From Deroplatys truncata (taxonomy: Eukaryota > Arthropoda > Insecta > Mantodea > Mantidae): a DNA stretch of 64,000 nucleotides. The notes beneath the pieces are model-generated. The model was not told the DNA's origin. It saw only the letters and a list, made by a program, of their open reading frames with translations, and did no database searches. Where the stretch lies: contig CM060977.1 in assembly GCA_030765065.1 (NCBI GenBank), positions 93,637,795-93,701,794 of the forward strand, read 5' to 3'. Positions 1-10,072 of this stretch are shown here, one piece after another. A program made the position numbers and the translations under genes. How positions within the stretch are numbered: the stretch's first letter is position 1; each line of letters opens with the position of its first letter.

Positions 1-115
1 GCTGTTCTCATTGTAAAGATAACGAAATATGTAATGTAGCTATTCCTGCAAAGATTTATTTGATTAAAATGTAGCATATAGAAAAATAAGCATTTGTAAG
101 AATAGTCATGTGAAC
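1..115 (-). repeat. MSR terminal fragment
   Basis: The sequence matches the terminal part of other minus-oriented MSR copies: GCTGTTCTC, ATAACGAAATATGTAATG and TTATTTGATTAAAATG in the same order as at 13140-13210. It ends in TCATGTGAACGCAAGATATCAG, a degraded terminal block. About 40 bp normally present before the end (the ACTAATAAACGATAGAGGG stretch) is missing. The rest of the copy lies left of the window. Confidence 0.6.
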
Positions 116-489
116 GCAAGATATCAGAATTCTTTTAATATTTAGTTAAAATATTATAATAACTGCAATGAACATTATAGCAAAAGTTTAGCGGCATAGG
201 GTGCTTGACATATATGTATGGATATAGATCTAAATTAAACGCAAACATAATTACGGAAACCAATTTACATATCGCCATTGTTGGCATACAACAGATGAAG
301 CATGGGGAGAAGGTGAATTTTATTTGTTTGCGCGGGCTTGTGTTTACACTGTTGATTGGTTTCCAATTAGCGGCGAGCAAAAGCAATACCACAAAATGTT
401 AGGATCATTACCCTGACTTCCGGAATAACGCCTTGCTTCTTCTGAAAGAAATACGGCTCATTCGTTGTGTTGATCATGGCTTCCGTTAG
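116..489. other. Unassigned AT-rich spacer
   Basis: I see no element termini or motif here. Two opposing open frames of 65 and 85 codons overlap each other and resemble nothing I know, so I do not call them genes. Confidence 0.4.
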
Positions 490-1447
490 AAACAAAAGTC
501 TGATGTTTTACATTCACATCACTTCCTCTACCCTGTTTTATTTATTAGTGGTTACACAAACTATCCTAATGAAGCCTTATTTTTCTATCTACTTCACTTT
601 AGTTGACAAACGGTTGTAGAATTTGTTTCATTACACGTTTCGTTATAGATACAAAGAGAACAACGATAGTCAAATGTTTAACAACTGGACGCTATATGCT
701 GGCCTTAAAATTCCATACTGTTTCCATGACATCGCGAGAAACAACTGAATGTTGAGGGGACTTAGAATGGTGTTGAACAATTAGAATCGTTAGTAATCGA
801 TATCTTGGAAATGGCTGATGGTACAAAAAGATTTATTTGAAATAAATTATATGTTTTAATTAGTTCTACATTTCTTCTGTATCACGTTTTCGTCGTTTAC
901 AAGTTATACAAAGTTATACAAAATTCCTTCCGAATATGGAGGACTTAAAAAGTTATTCCCAGAAAATTCAGGACGTACATTTTATTTTTCTTGTAAATAT
1001 CTTTAATATGTGTTATTTTAATAAAAAACTTTGAAGCCATTTTTAGAACACCAAAAATTTCGAAAAACTTTCCATGTAAGGGTAGTTTGTAGTTGGGATA
1101 TTTTCTTATAAATCTTCGTGTTGCATCTTTGAAAGCTGCTGAACTGAAATACCAAGTTTGGTGTTGATTCAACGTTTCGTCTTTGAGTTATGGCGTTCAT
1201 AGACACACGCGCACGCGAATGTTTTTTCTATAAATAATTTTTTGGGGTTTTGTATTCAGAGGGCCTCAAAACTTGTATTTCCGGTGAAATCTTGGTATCG
1301 AATTTTTGGGTGGAATTGAATATCTTCTCTATTAGGTACGTGGTAGAGAAAGTAATAAGGTTTCGTAAGAATGGTTCTCCTAATACACGATATAAAATAA
1401 TAAGCGATAGAATGCCATGTGGAATTAACACATCAGATCTTTTGTTT
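490..1447 (+). mobile_element. MSR full-length copy with inverted termini
   Basis: This is the clearest copy showing both ends. The left end (490-590) reads AAACAAAAG-TCTGATG, then a TTACATTCACATCACTTCC block and TTTATTAGTGGTTACACAAAC. The right end (1343-1447) carries the reverse complement of the same block: GTAGAGAAAGTAATAAGG, then TTCGTAAGAATGG, then ATTAACACATCAGATCTTTTG. The inverted termini are therefore about 95 bp. The body has no ORF. The usual core microsatellite is short here (ACACACGCGCACGCG near 1200). Long inverted repeats and no coding capacity suggest a non-autonomous DNA transposon (MITE-like), but the superfamily is unknown and I cannot fix a target duplication. Confidence 0.65.
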
Positions 1448-1544
1448 TTCCATATTGTTATATCATCGCCGTTTACTAAGAAGAGTCTGCACCCTTGTTC
1501 AGTTATAACGTTGTATTCTTTAGTATTAAGTTTGTTTCATAATA

Positions 1545-2890
1545 CAGGGTGATTTATGAAGAACTGGCACATTTGTTTCTTTAATTATTCTGTTCGAAGT
1601 TCACTCAATGCTCCAATTTTAGCACCAAATTAAGCAAAATGTTCTGGAGTTTTGATTGCCTGTCACTAGATGCGCAGATGTTCATGTTTTATTCGTAATT
1701 GTTAGTTTTATTGTCGGCAACTGTTTTTGAGATTTTATTCTAGTCAACTGAAAATGGAGTACACATTGAATGAACGACTCTTCCTTCTAAAGTCATATAG
1801 GATTATTAATTAAATTACAGCTACTCAAAGAGCACATCAGAGTGAAGTTGGTGTTCGGAATCCTCCCCAAAGAAACACAACACTGAGACTGATAAACAAA
1901 TTGGTAACAACTGGATCTCTGGTGAGTGAAAAAGGCAAAACTCGTTCATCTAGTCTTCCCACGGTTGTTGTTGACGTAAGAGTACGACTGCATCAGTTGC
2001 CCAAAAAATCATTAAGACGTTTGTCGCAGGAGACAGGATACAGCTACCCAATGCGTCAGAGAGCTGTGAAAATTGCAAGTCTAAAGCCGTATAGGATTAC
2101 GGTTGTCCATCAGTTACAGGAACCAGATAGGATAGACGACTGAATTATTGTGGTTAGTTTCAGGCGTTCAGGGTACAAAATCCTGCCGTATTGTCCATCA
2201 GATGGTTCACAGATGAAGCATGGTTCCATTTATCCGGCTATGTGAACTCAAATAACTCACAGTATTGGGCCAGCGAAAATCTATATGTTATTCATGAAGC
2301 ACCTATGCTCCCGGTTAAAATCGAAGTTTGGTGCACAACCGCACAGAGAATAGTGGGGCCAATTTTTTTTATATAAATGTGAACACTCGAGTAGCGACGG
2401 ATTTTCATGGAGTTTGCTGAGCAACTAGACGATGTAGAGCTGAGTCAAGGGTATTTTCAGCAGGACGGCGCTACATGCCATACATCAAATGAATACATGG
2501 CACTAATTGCAAGTTTCTTTGACGCCGAATAATTTCCAAAAACCTGTGGCCACCGAGATCTCCAAATTTGACTTCCCCGGACTTCTTTCTATGGGGTTAC
2601 TTAAAAGACAGGGTTTATGCCACACCTTCCCTGACATTGGACGATCTGAAGCACAACATTACACAGGAGATTCAAGCTAGTGACAAGAGTCCTCCAACGA
2701 GTGGCCAGTAACATGTAACGACGTGTTGAGTTGTGCCTTATTCAGGATGGAGGACATTTGCAACATTTGCTATAGAGGTAAGTGATCTCCCAAAATTCCT
2801 CTACATTTCAGGTACAATAAGTTGTCGATAGCACAACTCGTTTTGAAACAATTAAATAAATACATGAGTCAGTTCTTTATAAATGTCCTG
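1545..2890 (+). mobile_element. Tc1/mariner-type transposon, intact ends
   Basis: Left end CAGGGTGATTTATGAAGAAC and the reverse complement of the right end (CAGGACATTTATAAAGAACT) are imperfect inverted repeats of about 28 bp. TA dinucleotides flank both sides (1543-1544 and 2891-2892), the target duplication expected for this superfamily. The 1,346-bp length is normal. The internal transposase is decayed, so this copy could move only if helped. Confidence 0.85.
1754..2775 (+). pseudogene. Decayed DDE transposase (Tc/mariner type)
   Basis: Translation starts MEYTLNERLFLLKSY. A helix-turn-helix remnant contains LINKLVTTGSLVSEKGK. Catalytic-domain pieces follow: FTDEAWFHLSGYVNS with the first Asp at 2212, then QQDGATCHTSNEYM with the second Asp at 2464. 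The third box reads SPNLTSPDFFLWGY, where Asn (AAT, 2565) sits in the usual Asp position about 34 residues after the second. The end resembles the family C-terminus (CLIQDGGHLQHLL). Stops and frameshifts occur throughout, for example after codon 18 and around 2140 and 2376. The catalytic mutation and stops make it inactive. It is closest to the insect transposases often annotated as Tc3-like. Confidence 0.8.
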
Positions 2891-2892
2891 TA

Positions 2893-3454
2893 TAAGATTC
2901 TTAAGAACTAATTACTGTTTTGTATATCCCCTATTCTCCATTATATTCCTTCTCTTTTTTCCTTTAACCTGATCAAAACATTTCAATGTCAACAAATACA
3001 ATTAAAATTAGCGAACTATATTCTGTCCACTTTTCAAATCGTTTAATTATAAATATATTATTCATACATAACCAGTTTCTTCTGTTCTTCCATGAGGATT
3101 TTTCTGTAATTCTGTTATTTCATAATACTTACTTCTCACTAGCCCTAAGTAGAAAGATGAATCTGATTTGAAAAATCCATTACTAGGTCAGGAATTGAAC
3201 ATGGATTTGTGGCTTTGCATGCCGATGATCTTATCGGTTGAGCTGCTATGACGAGATACTTGTACGCGCTCGTGGTCGAGTTCTGTTCGTGACATTGAGT
3301 TTTACAAGTTGGATTCATTCTTCCAAACATCAACATTTCTCTGAATGTGGTGGTATTGCTTATTTTCTTTGTGTGTTCAGGTTATAAGTGGGTATACGTT
3401 ATACAATGGCGTGAGAATCTGGTGAAATGCGATCTATGTAGATCTATTCTGGGT
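2893..3454. other. Unassigned spacer
   Basis: AT-rich sequence with no recognised termini or coding signature. A T-rich tract occurs near 2940-2965. Nothing else is supported. Confidence 0.4.
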
Positions 3455-3975
3455 AGGCTAGGATAGGACTAGTTAACGGAGTGGTCACCTAGCATCACGT
3501 TCCCCAATGGATATTTTGTGCACACACCCCCAGGAGGAACGGATGACATGAGGTAACCGCAGGAGACGTATGGGCTGGAGAGCGAGGCCGGCGCAAGTCG
3601 ATAGAGACGCGCAGATTCCACCAACATTCCAAGCTTGACCACCCGACCATGGGAGCGTTGCTTGGAGACATCCCTCTAGAGGGACCGGGGAAAACGACTC
3701 AGCAGTGGAGGCTTGTCAGGCTTCCCTCAAGCAGGGCAGAGAAACAGTTCTAAATCGCAAGCCTCTGTGCCATCTGCTTGGCACCGACCGAACCACAGCC
3801 TCGGAGTCAACCTGAAACATTGAAGGAGAATGAAATAGGAAATGGGGAGAGAGAAAATCTGTGTCAGAACACACCACTACAGCATTCCCCTATGTCAACC
3901 AGGAAAAACCATGAAAAACCCACCAGGACGTCCCGAATTTGAGCTTACACGTTCCCACATGGAGCCATCGCAGGA
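3455..3975 (-). repeat. tRNA-derived long SINE (-)
   Basis: It shares body and tail with the SINE at 52440-52980. The tail reads GGATAGGACTAG (compare GGATAAGACTAGG at 52442). The body has GAATGAAATAGGAAATGGGG, then ACAGCATTCCCCTATGTCAACCAGG, which matches other copies. Near 3935 the reverse strand gives a degenerate tRNA B-box region (GCTCAAATTCGGGACG). It is locally GC-rich against the AT-rich background. Confidence 0.6.
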
Positions 3976-3984
3976 AGGGATGAA

Positions 3985-4345
3985 GTGAAGAAACCACAGG
4001 AGGATACTAGGCAGGACAGGCTTCAGAGACGCGTGAAGTCCCTAACACCTTCAGGTTCGAAGACCTGTTCCACTGCGGAGCTGCTCAGAGAGGATGATGG
4101 ATGTTCCGTCAACCAAGCAGCCCTCTGGGAGTGTCCACTGGAGTGCTCTTTCCTTTGAGCAAGCATCCATGCCTGGAAGTATACCTGAAGAATGGGAACG
4201 AAACGGAATGAAAGGGACATGCTAGGGAAGAAATCGTGATAGATGAGAAACCACAGCAGCATTCGCCTACCGACCATGGAAAACCACAAAGAACCCAAGG
4301 TCAGAGTGGGTCGAAAGGAATCGAAATCTAGAGCCATTTTGCTCG
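3985..4345 (-). repeat. SINE of the same family (-), partial
   Basis: A second copy abuts the first in the same orientation. Shared blocks are GAACGAAACGGAATGAAAGG, CACAGCAGCATTCGCCTACC and ACCATGGAAAACCACAAAG. The head at about 4310-4330, read on the minus strand, contains TTTCGATTCC, a degraded B box. Two adjacent copies in one orientation could be a tandem duplication or independent insertions. Confidence 0.5.
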
Positions 4346-4559
4346 GTTCTTTGTGCGTTTACTGAATATTAAGTAGCGGCATAGAAGTGAAAGTTTCACC
4401 TATATGTTATATTGATTTAGCCTTTCCTTCTGAAACCCTTTATTTCTTTTTATTTGTTTTCCTATTATAAATGTTGGCTGTAGAAAATAGTAACACAGTC
4501 AGTGTTTACATCGTCATCTGTTGAATAAAATATTGATTTTAATTAAATAACGGTTAATA

Positions 4560-4885
4560 ATAATTAAAATACAATTTAGGATGCTGAACTTGAAACCATA
4601 CGACTTGTCATTTTTTAGTTATAACACATACAGGTTTAATAAATGAATTACAACTATCCGGGCTTGTAGGCCGTGTCTAGAAGGCATCGTGGATACCGAC
4701 GTTTCGCCAAGTACAGCGCTTGGCATCTTCAGGGTGAAGTGATTCAGTGTCTGCGGTGCCTTCTAGACCACGGCCTACAAGCCCGGATAGTTGTAATTCA
4801 TTTATTAGTTATGACGCCGGCCGTGAAGGCCTCAGTATGTACACATACAGGTCTCTTTCTGAAAATCCTCTTTTTAATTTCTCTA
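4560..4885 (+). repeat. MSR fragment split by hairpin insertion
   Basis: 4570-4623 matches MSR up to the core (GATGCTGAACTTGAAA, ACGACTTGTC, TTTTAGTTATAACACATAC). MSR-like sequence resumes at 4841 (ACACATACAGGTCTCTTTCT) and stops at 4885. There an oppositely oriented MSR copy begins. Between the two pieces lies the 205-bp insertion described separately. Confidence 0.5.
4636..4840 (-). mobile_element. 205-bp hairpin insertion with hammerhead-like loop
   Basis: A perfect 12-bp direct repeat ACACATACAGGT flanks the insert (4624-4635 and 4841-4852), as for a target-site duplication. Inside, 4638-4686 and 4757-4806 are near-perfect inverted repeats of 49 and 50 bp, differing by one G, around a 70-bp loop. 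On the minus strand the loop contains CTGAAGA, a stem GCCAAG/CTTGGC (4719-4724 and 4706-4711) and then GAAACG. That order resembles the CUGANGA-stem-GAAA core of hammerhead ribozymes found in Penelope-like retroelements. One extra base separates CTGAAGA from the stem and I cannot place stems I and III, so catalysis is doubtful. Confidence 0.6.
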
Positions 4886-5702
4886 CTACGTATAGTAACT
4901 GGGGGAAGTATTGCGTTCCACCCAAAACTTCGATGTCGATATTTTACAGCAAATACATATTTTGAGGCCTCCTGAATCCAAAAACCGCATTCTTAGAAAA
5001 AGGTCCGTCTGTGTGTCTGTGAACAGCATAACCCAAAAACGAAAAGACGCATAGATACCAAACTTGGTATTTAGGTTCAGTATCTTTGAAAGATGTGACA
5101 TGGCGATTTTCAAGAAAATTGCCCCATCCCAGACTACTCTTTACATGGAACATTTTTCGAAAATTTTGATTTTCTCAAAAATGCCTCTTAACGGTTTTGA
5201 TTAAAATATATGTTTACGATATTTTCAAGGCAAATGAAATGTTTATCTTGAATTTTTTGAGAATGTCCCAAAAGTCTCTTCATTCTGAATGACTTTCGCA
5301 TAACTGGTAAACCGTAAGAGATAACAAAAGTTTACTACACAAAAAATGTAGTTCTTGTTAAAGCACACAATTTAGGCCAGATACACTTTTATTGTCGAGT
5401 GACCCATTTTCGAGATATACCTTGTTATTTGGTTGAATTTTCCAGTACTTATACCTTTTCTCAAATGGGAATTCGTTATTGCTTTTTTTATGTCCTGGGC
5501 ATACAAAGGGAATCAAATGCTCCACATAGTAACCAGCTCTTAAAACATTTGACTATCGCTAAAAACCTACAATATTTCCTTGCACCTACAAGAAAATTAG
5601 CAATAAGATACAAATGTTTATCTCGATTAACATGAAGTAGATGGAGAATAAGCGTTTGTAAAAATAATTTTACAATAGTAGAGAAAGTGTAACAGATTTT
5701 TT
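4886..5702 (-). repeat. MSR copy (-)
   Basis: It begins TTTCTCTACTACGTATAG and runs through the ACCCAAAACTTCGATG block. A short core follows (GTGTGTCTGTGAACAGCATA), then the body. It ends GTAGAGAAAGTGTAACAGATTTTTT. A deletion of about 10 bp removed CATGTGAGT from the terminal block. Confidence 0.75.
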
Positions 5703-5757
5703 TATTCAGGGAGCCTCAGAACGTGAATTTCCAGTAAACTCTCCATATCGAATTTTT
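5703..5757 (+). repeat. MSR inner fragment (+) at a fold-back junction
   Basis: ATTCAGGGAGCCTCAGAACG and CCAGTAAACTC match the segment just right of the MSR core. It is fused directly to the T-run ending the previous minus copy, and at 5757 runs into another minus copy beginning ACTTTCTCTAATACG. The same fusion point recurs at 47876. Confidence 0.6.
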
Positions 5758-6652
5758 ACTTTCTCTAATACGTATAGTAAGTAGGGGAAGTATTGTATTC
5801 CACCCAAAAATTCGATACCGAGATTTCACCGGAAATGCACGTTTTGAGATCCCCTGAATCCAAAAAAAGCATTTTTGGAAACATGTCCGTGTGTGTGTCT
5901 GTCTGTGTGTCTGTATGTGAACAGCATAACTCAGAAACTTACAGTCGAATAAACACCAAACTTGATATATAGGTTCAGTATCTTCCAGAGATGCGACACG
6001 AAGGTGTTAAAGAAAATACACCCACCACAGAGTACCCTTTACATGGAACATTTTTCGAAAATTTTAATTTTCTCAAAAATGGCTCTAACGATTTTGATTA
6101 AAATATCATATGTTTAAGATATTTTCATGACAAATAAAATGTATATCTTGAATTTTCTGGGAATGTCTCCAAAAGTATTCTTCATTGTGAACGACTTTTG
6201 GTAAACTGGTAAACCATAAGAGATAGACAAAATTTTACTACACAAAAAATGTACATCACGTTAAAATACACAATTTATGCCATATACATTTTATTTGTTG
6301 AGTGAACCATTTTCGAGATATTGCTTGTTATTCCCTTAAATTTTTCAATACTTATTTTCTAAAATGGGAATTCGTTATTCATTTTTTGTCTCGGATATGC
6401 AAAGAGTTATAATCTGTGGCAAAAGGAATGGTGCTGCACCTAGCAACCAGCTATGTTGTGAGATATGTATGTGCTTAAAGGCTACTGTATTTCTATATTG
6501 TCGTTGTAAATATATATTCCCCTTACATCTACAAGAAAATTAGCAATAAGATGTTTATCTCGATTAACATGAAGTAGATGGAGAATAAGAGTTTGTAAAA
6601 ACAGTTTGTACAACAGTAGAGAAAGTCATGCGAGTGTAACACGTCAGATTTT
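5757..6652 (-). repeat. MSR near full-length copy (-)
   Basis: It starts ACTTTCTCTAATACGTATAG and carries the core GTGTGTGTGTCTGTCTGTGTG at 5888-5920. All body blocks follow in order, ending GTAGAGAAAGTCATGCGAGTG and ACACGTCAGATTTTTT. With about 895 bp it is a good reference for the family body. Two short spacer pieces near 6400-6520 differ from other copies. Confidence 0.8.
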
Positions 6653-7132
6653 TTAGTAGAATGGAATACTTCATCTGCAAGGTAGAGAATGTAAAAGTGA
6701 TTTAAAATCCAGATAGTGCCACATCAGATGAATTCATGAATTAACAAAAAAGGTTTTTGAATAAAAATGAAATTACTTGAAGGTTTGTGTGTGCCATTAC
6801 CATTATTATTGTTAGTGCTACTTTTTGTTAGTGCTCTCTCGTTGTTATTGCTCTCCAGACTACAGTGCCAGTGAAGTAAAAACCGCAGGTTTACTGAGTC
6901 AGAATCGTAAACAAGAAATGGCATTCTGGTAACTGTATCACGGGAATGGCAATCCGCTGTTTGTATGTGGCTGACTAAAGAGGATGGCTTGAGACTTCTC
7001 TTAGTTGCTAGATAACTGAAACTGATTCAATACCCTTGTGGACTTTAACCTCCTATTAGATTAATTAAACCAGGTGCTACAAAATCTCACGATACAAAAT
7101 TTTGTGAGACCGCTAACTTGGAAAGGCAGAAT
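6653..7132. other. Unassigned spacer between MSR copies
   Basis: No terminal repeats or coding similarity are visible. A minus-strand 66-codon open frame (6724-6924) is low-complexity and unsupported. Confidence 0.4.
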
Positions 7133-7870
7133 TAGTGTGAAAAATCTGATGTGTTACATTCGCATCACTTCTTGCTAATTTTCTTGTAGGTGCAAGGGGA
7201 ATATGGTAGGCTTTAAGCGATAGTCAAATCTTTTAAAAGCTGGTTGTTATGTGGAGCATTCCATTCTCTTTGCAAGTCCAGGACATAAAAATTAACGAAT
7301 TTTCATTTGAAAACAAGTAGAAGTATTCAACAATTCATGCAAATAACAAGTAATATCTCGGAAATGGTTCACTCGACAAAAAATGTATACGACATAAATT
7401 CTGTGTTTTAACGACATCTACATTTTTAGTGTTCGCCAAGTTATGCAAAGGCCATTCAAAAAGAAGAGGCCATTTCGGGACATCCCCAGAAAATTCAAGA
7501 TATACGTTTTATTTGTCATGAAAATATCTTAAACATAATACGTTTTAATCGAAATCATTATTCATTTTTGAGAAAATCAACATTTTCGAAAAATATTCCA
7601 TGTAAAGGGTAGTCTGGGCTGGTGCGTTTTTGTTGACAATTTTGTGTTGCATCTTTGATAGATACTGAAACCAAATACCAAGTTTGGTATTAATCCGAAT
7701 CTTCGTTTTTGAGTTAAGTCTGTTCACAGACAACACACAGACACAGATAGGCACACACGGAACTTTTTCTAAACGTGCATTTTTGGATTCAAGAGCTTTA
7801 AAACGTGTATTTCCGGTAAAATCTCGGTATCAAATTTTTGGGTGGAATAGAATACTTCCCCTACTTATTA

Positions 7871-8624
7871 AAGGGTCTTTCAACAAGAGAGCCCTGTCTT
7901 TAACATGTGATAGCTGCCATTAATTACAACATTCTTTTTTTTCATGTGGTTACAGTTGTTATTGAGAAATAGCCATGGAACGTTACAGCATTCAGCAACG
8001 CGTAGAAATTGTGGAAATTTATTATTAAAATGGATCATCTGTTCGCCAAACCTTCCGTGTATTGCGTGAAGTTTACGGTGTGAATAATCGTCCCTGCGAG
8101 AGAACGATTCGGCGTTTGATCGATAAATTTGAAAGAAGTGGTTCTGTCAGCGATCAAAGAATGCCTGTAGGTATTCGACGTAAGCCCTCCAACGAAAACA
8201 TAGGCGCCGTTCGTGAGAGTGCACGCGAGAACGGAAACAAATCAATTGCTCGTCGAGCGCAAGAATTGGGTCTTTCGCCGACCACAACGTGGCGAATTCC
8301 GCATCTGGACTTGAAGTTCCACGCTTAAAAAACGGCGTTAACTCAAGAACTCAAGCTCAGCGACCAAAGGTTGCGTCGTGTATTCGCTGACTGGGCTATG
8401 GAGCACTTGGAAGCTGACCCGGAATTTACGTTCCTCTGTCATTGAAAGTTGGGTCAACCGTATACGCGCAACCCAAGGAAGTCGAGGCGGTCACTTAGCT
8501 GATGTTATTTTCCACACATAATGGCATTAATTATGTTCCAAAATAAAAAAATAAATAAACCTCTATCATTTATAGAACGTGTTTTATTTAAGTTCAAAGA
8601 TGGGACACTTGTTGAAAGACCTTA
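7871..8624 (+). mobile_element. Internally deleted Tc/mariner transposon
   Basis: Left end AAGGGTCTTTCAACAAGAG and the reverse complement of the right end (AAGGTCTTTCAACAAGTG) are inverted repeats, with TA on both sides. The internal sequence is the same family as 21156-22422. It jumps at about 8424 from the LEADPEF region to near the C-terminus, so the whole catalytic core is missing. It is a non-autonomous deletion derivative. Confidence 0.85.
7975..8500 (+). pseudogene. Transposase remnant, catalytic core deleted
   Basis: The start MERYSIQQRVEIVE at 7975 is identical in character to 21266. A TAA stop follows at codon 17. The paired helix-turn-helix region then stays readable: LREVYGVNNRPCERTIRRL, IDKFERSGSVSDQ, ESARENGNKSIARRAQ, ELGLSPTTTWRI. 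After VFADWAMEHLEADPEF the frame joins a C-terminal piece directly. Such transposases bind the terminal repeats through these helices. With no DDE residues this copy cannot cut DNA. Confidence 0.8.
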
Positions 8625-8674
8625 TATGTAGAGAGAAAGTAAAAATGCAATGCCATAGTGGAGTGGTCGTCACT

Positions 8675-9222
8675 TTTGAAGCTGTTTACTCTACCTGCTT
8701 CGTTGTTCATTGTCGTGGCTCGTTCTGTTGTCTCGTGCTCCAGCTGCTCCAGTGGTAAGCTATGAATTTCTTCTCCCACGGTATGCATGGATGTATTATG
8801 AAAAGACAGCACCAGTTTAAATTGACTGAGAAATTTAATGGGATCTAATACTTCAGCTATTGAAACGAGTTGACGACCTTTGAAGTTAAAGAATGAAATT
8901 GCTTATGAATCGTAGCATTCGAAATTGTAGCAATTTAATTACTATGCCATCTAACTTCTGTAACATCAAATTTACGGTTGGAAACAACGCTTTCCGCAAT
9001 AAAAGAAACTAGTAATGTAACTTGCCGTAAATTCCTAAAATGGTTATCGCTGAGACCTCTCGCAATAGCCGCAGAATCTTCCTCACACAAGCGTGTCACT
9101 AGGCGCTTAAAGTATCACACGAGCAGCACGTACCGGTGATGGTACCGGAGAGAGAGTATGCACAAATGTGCCGGTATCAGAGTCAGAGTAACTCTTTGAT
9201 ATACAATTGCACGCTTTTATTA
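8675..9222 (-). repeat. Dispersed repeat, possible LTR/leader (copy 1)
   Basis: It matches 51885-52430 over its whole length: TCTCGTGC-TCAGCTGCTCCAGTGG, CACCAGTTTAAA-TGACTGAGAAATTTA, GCAATAAAAGAAACTAG, GAGACCTCT-GCAATAGCC. In copy 2 the reverse strand contains TTTTGGCGACTCACGG just after CGGTCAACA, which looks like an LTR end (..CA) followed by a TGGCGAC-type primer binding site. That reading is inference; this copy has TTTTAGGAATTTACGG at the same place. Confidence 0.45.
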
Positions 9223-10072
9223 CTTTCACGGAGTTTGGTGCATCAAATTGTGGTGGAGAAGCTTGTTTACCACAAATTTTGTGCTAGGTGGGTTCCCAAA
9301 ATCCTAACGGAAGACCATAGAGAACAGAGACTAGCTGCAGCACTGAGCTTCCTCCACGATTTCACAAATATGGTAACGCTTTACTCGATCGTATCGTAAC
9401 CGGGGACGAGACTTGGGTGAAGCATGTCAATTGTTGAAACAAAACGGCAGTCGATGGAATTGAGACACACACATTTTCCCAATAAAACCAAGAAAGTGTT
9501 TGCAAACGCTGTCAGCAAGAAAGGTCATGGCTACTGTGTTTTGGGACTCTAAGGGAGTGCTTCTCGTTGAGTTTCTGGAACGTGGAATAACAATAACCTC
9601 AGAGAGGTATTGTGAAACACTGAGAACGTTAAGGTGTGCCATACAAAATAAGCGTCGGGGAAAATTAGCACCAAGGTGTTGTTTCTTCATGATAATGTAC
9701 GCCTACACACGGCCAATCGTACCCGAATACTCTTGGATGGGAGGTGTTTGACCATCCACCATACATCCCGGTTTGGCGCCTAGCGACTACTACCTCTTCC
9801 CAGCGATGAAGAAATGGCTCGGTAAACAACGCTTTTATACTGACGCTGAACTGCATGCCGGTGTAAACCAGTGGTTGAAGTCGCAGGCGGCAGATTTCTT
9901 CAGAGAGGGTATTGAAAAAGTGTGCCACGGTATGATAAATGTTTCAATTTTGAGTGGCGATTATGTAGAAAAATAGCTTAAGAGTGTACCTTTCAAATGT
10001 AGATAACAAAAGTTGATATTTGTATTTCGTTAATGTTTATTTCAAAACGTCTGGGACTTTCTGGATTACCCT
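9223..10072 (+). mobile_element. Mariner transposon, 5' truncated
   Basis: The right terminal repeat (reverse complement CGAGGGTAATCCAGAAAGTC, followed by TA) matches the element at 13750-15072. The left end is missing: similarity begins abruptly at TTTCACGGAGTTTGGTGCATC, equivalent to about codon 105 of the transposase. The left neighbour is the leader-like repeat. Confidence 0.8.
9230..9976 (+). pseudogene. Mariner transposase, C-terminal two thirds
   Basis: Recognisable mariner blocks in order are SLVHQIVVEKLVYHKFCAR, WVPKILTEDHREQRLAAAL, VTGDETWVKHV, FWDSKGVLLVEFLERG, ITITSERYCETLRTLR, IQNKRRGKLAPRC, LAPSDYYLFPAMKKWLG, WLKSQAADFFREGIEK and a final GDYVEK stop. These belong to DD34D mariner enzymes, which cut and paste at TA. 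Frameshifts separate several blocks. The first Asp survives (GDETW). The third box is damaged just before LAPSD, with Gly in place of Asp. Confidence 0.85.

Larger units (their letters stand above)
7133..8652 (+). repeat. MSR copy split by a Tc/mariner insertion
   Basis: The left end AAAAATCTGATGTGTTACATTC at 7137 jumps after CACTTC straight to GCTAATTTTCTTGTAGG, losing about 100 bp. The body and right half follow to CTTCCCCTACTTATTA at 7870. The right end resumes at 8625 as TATGTAGAGAGAAAGTAAAAA. Joined, the two halves restore the usual ACTTACTATACGTAGTAGAG region, which shows where the transposon entered. Confidence 0.75.
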
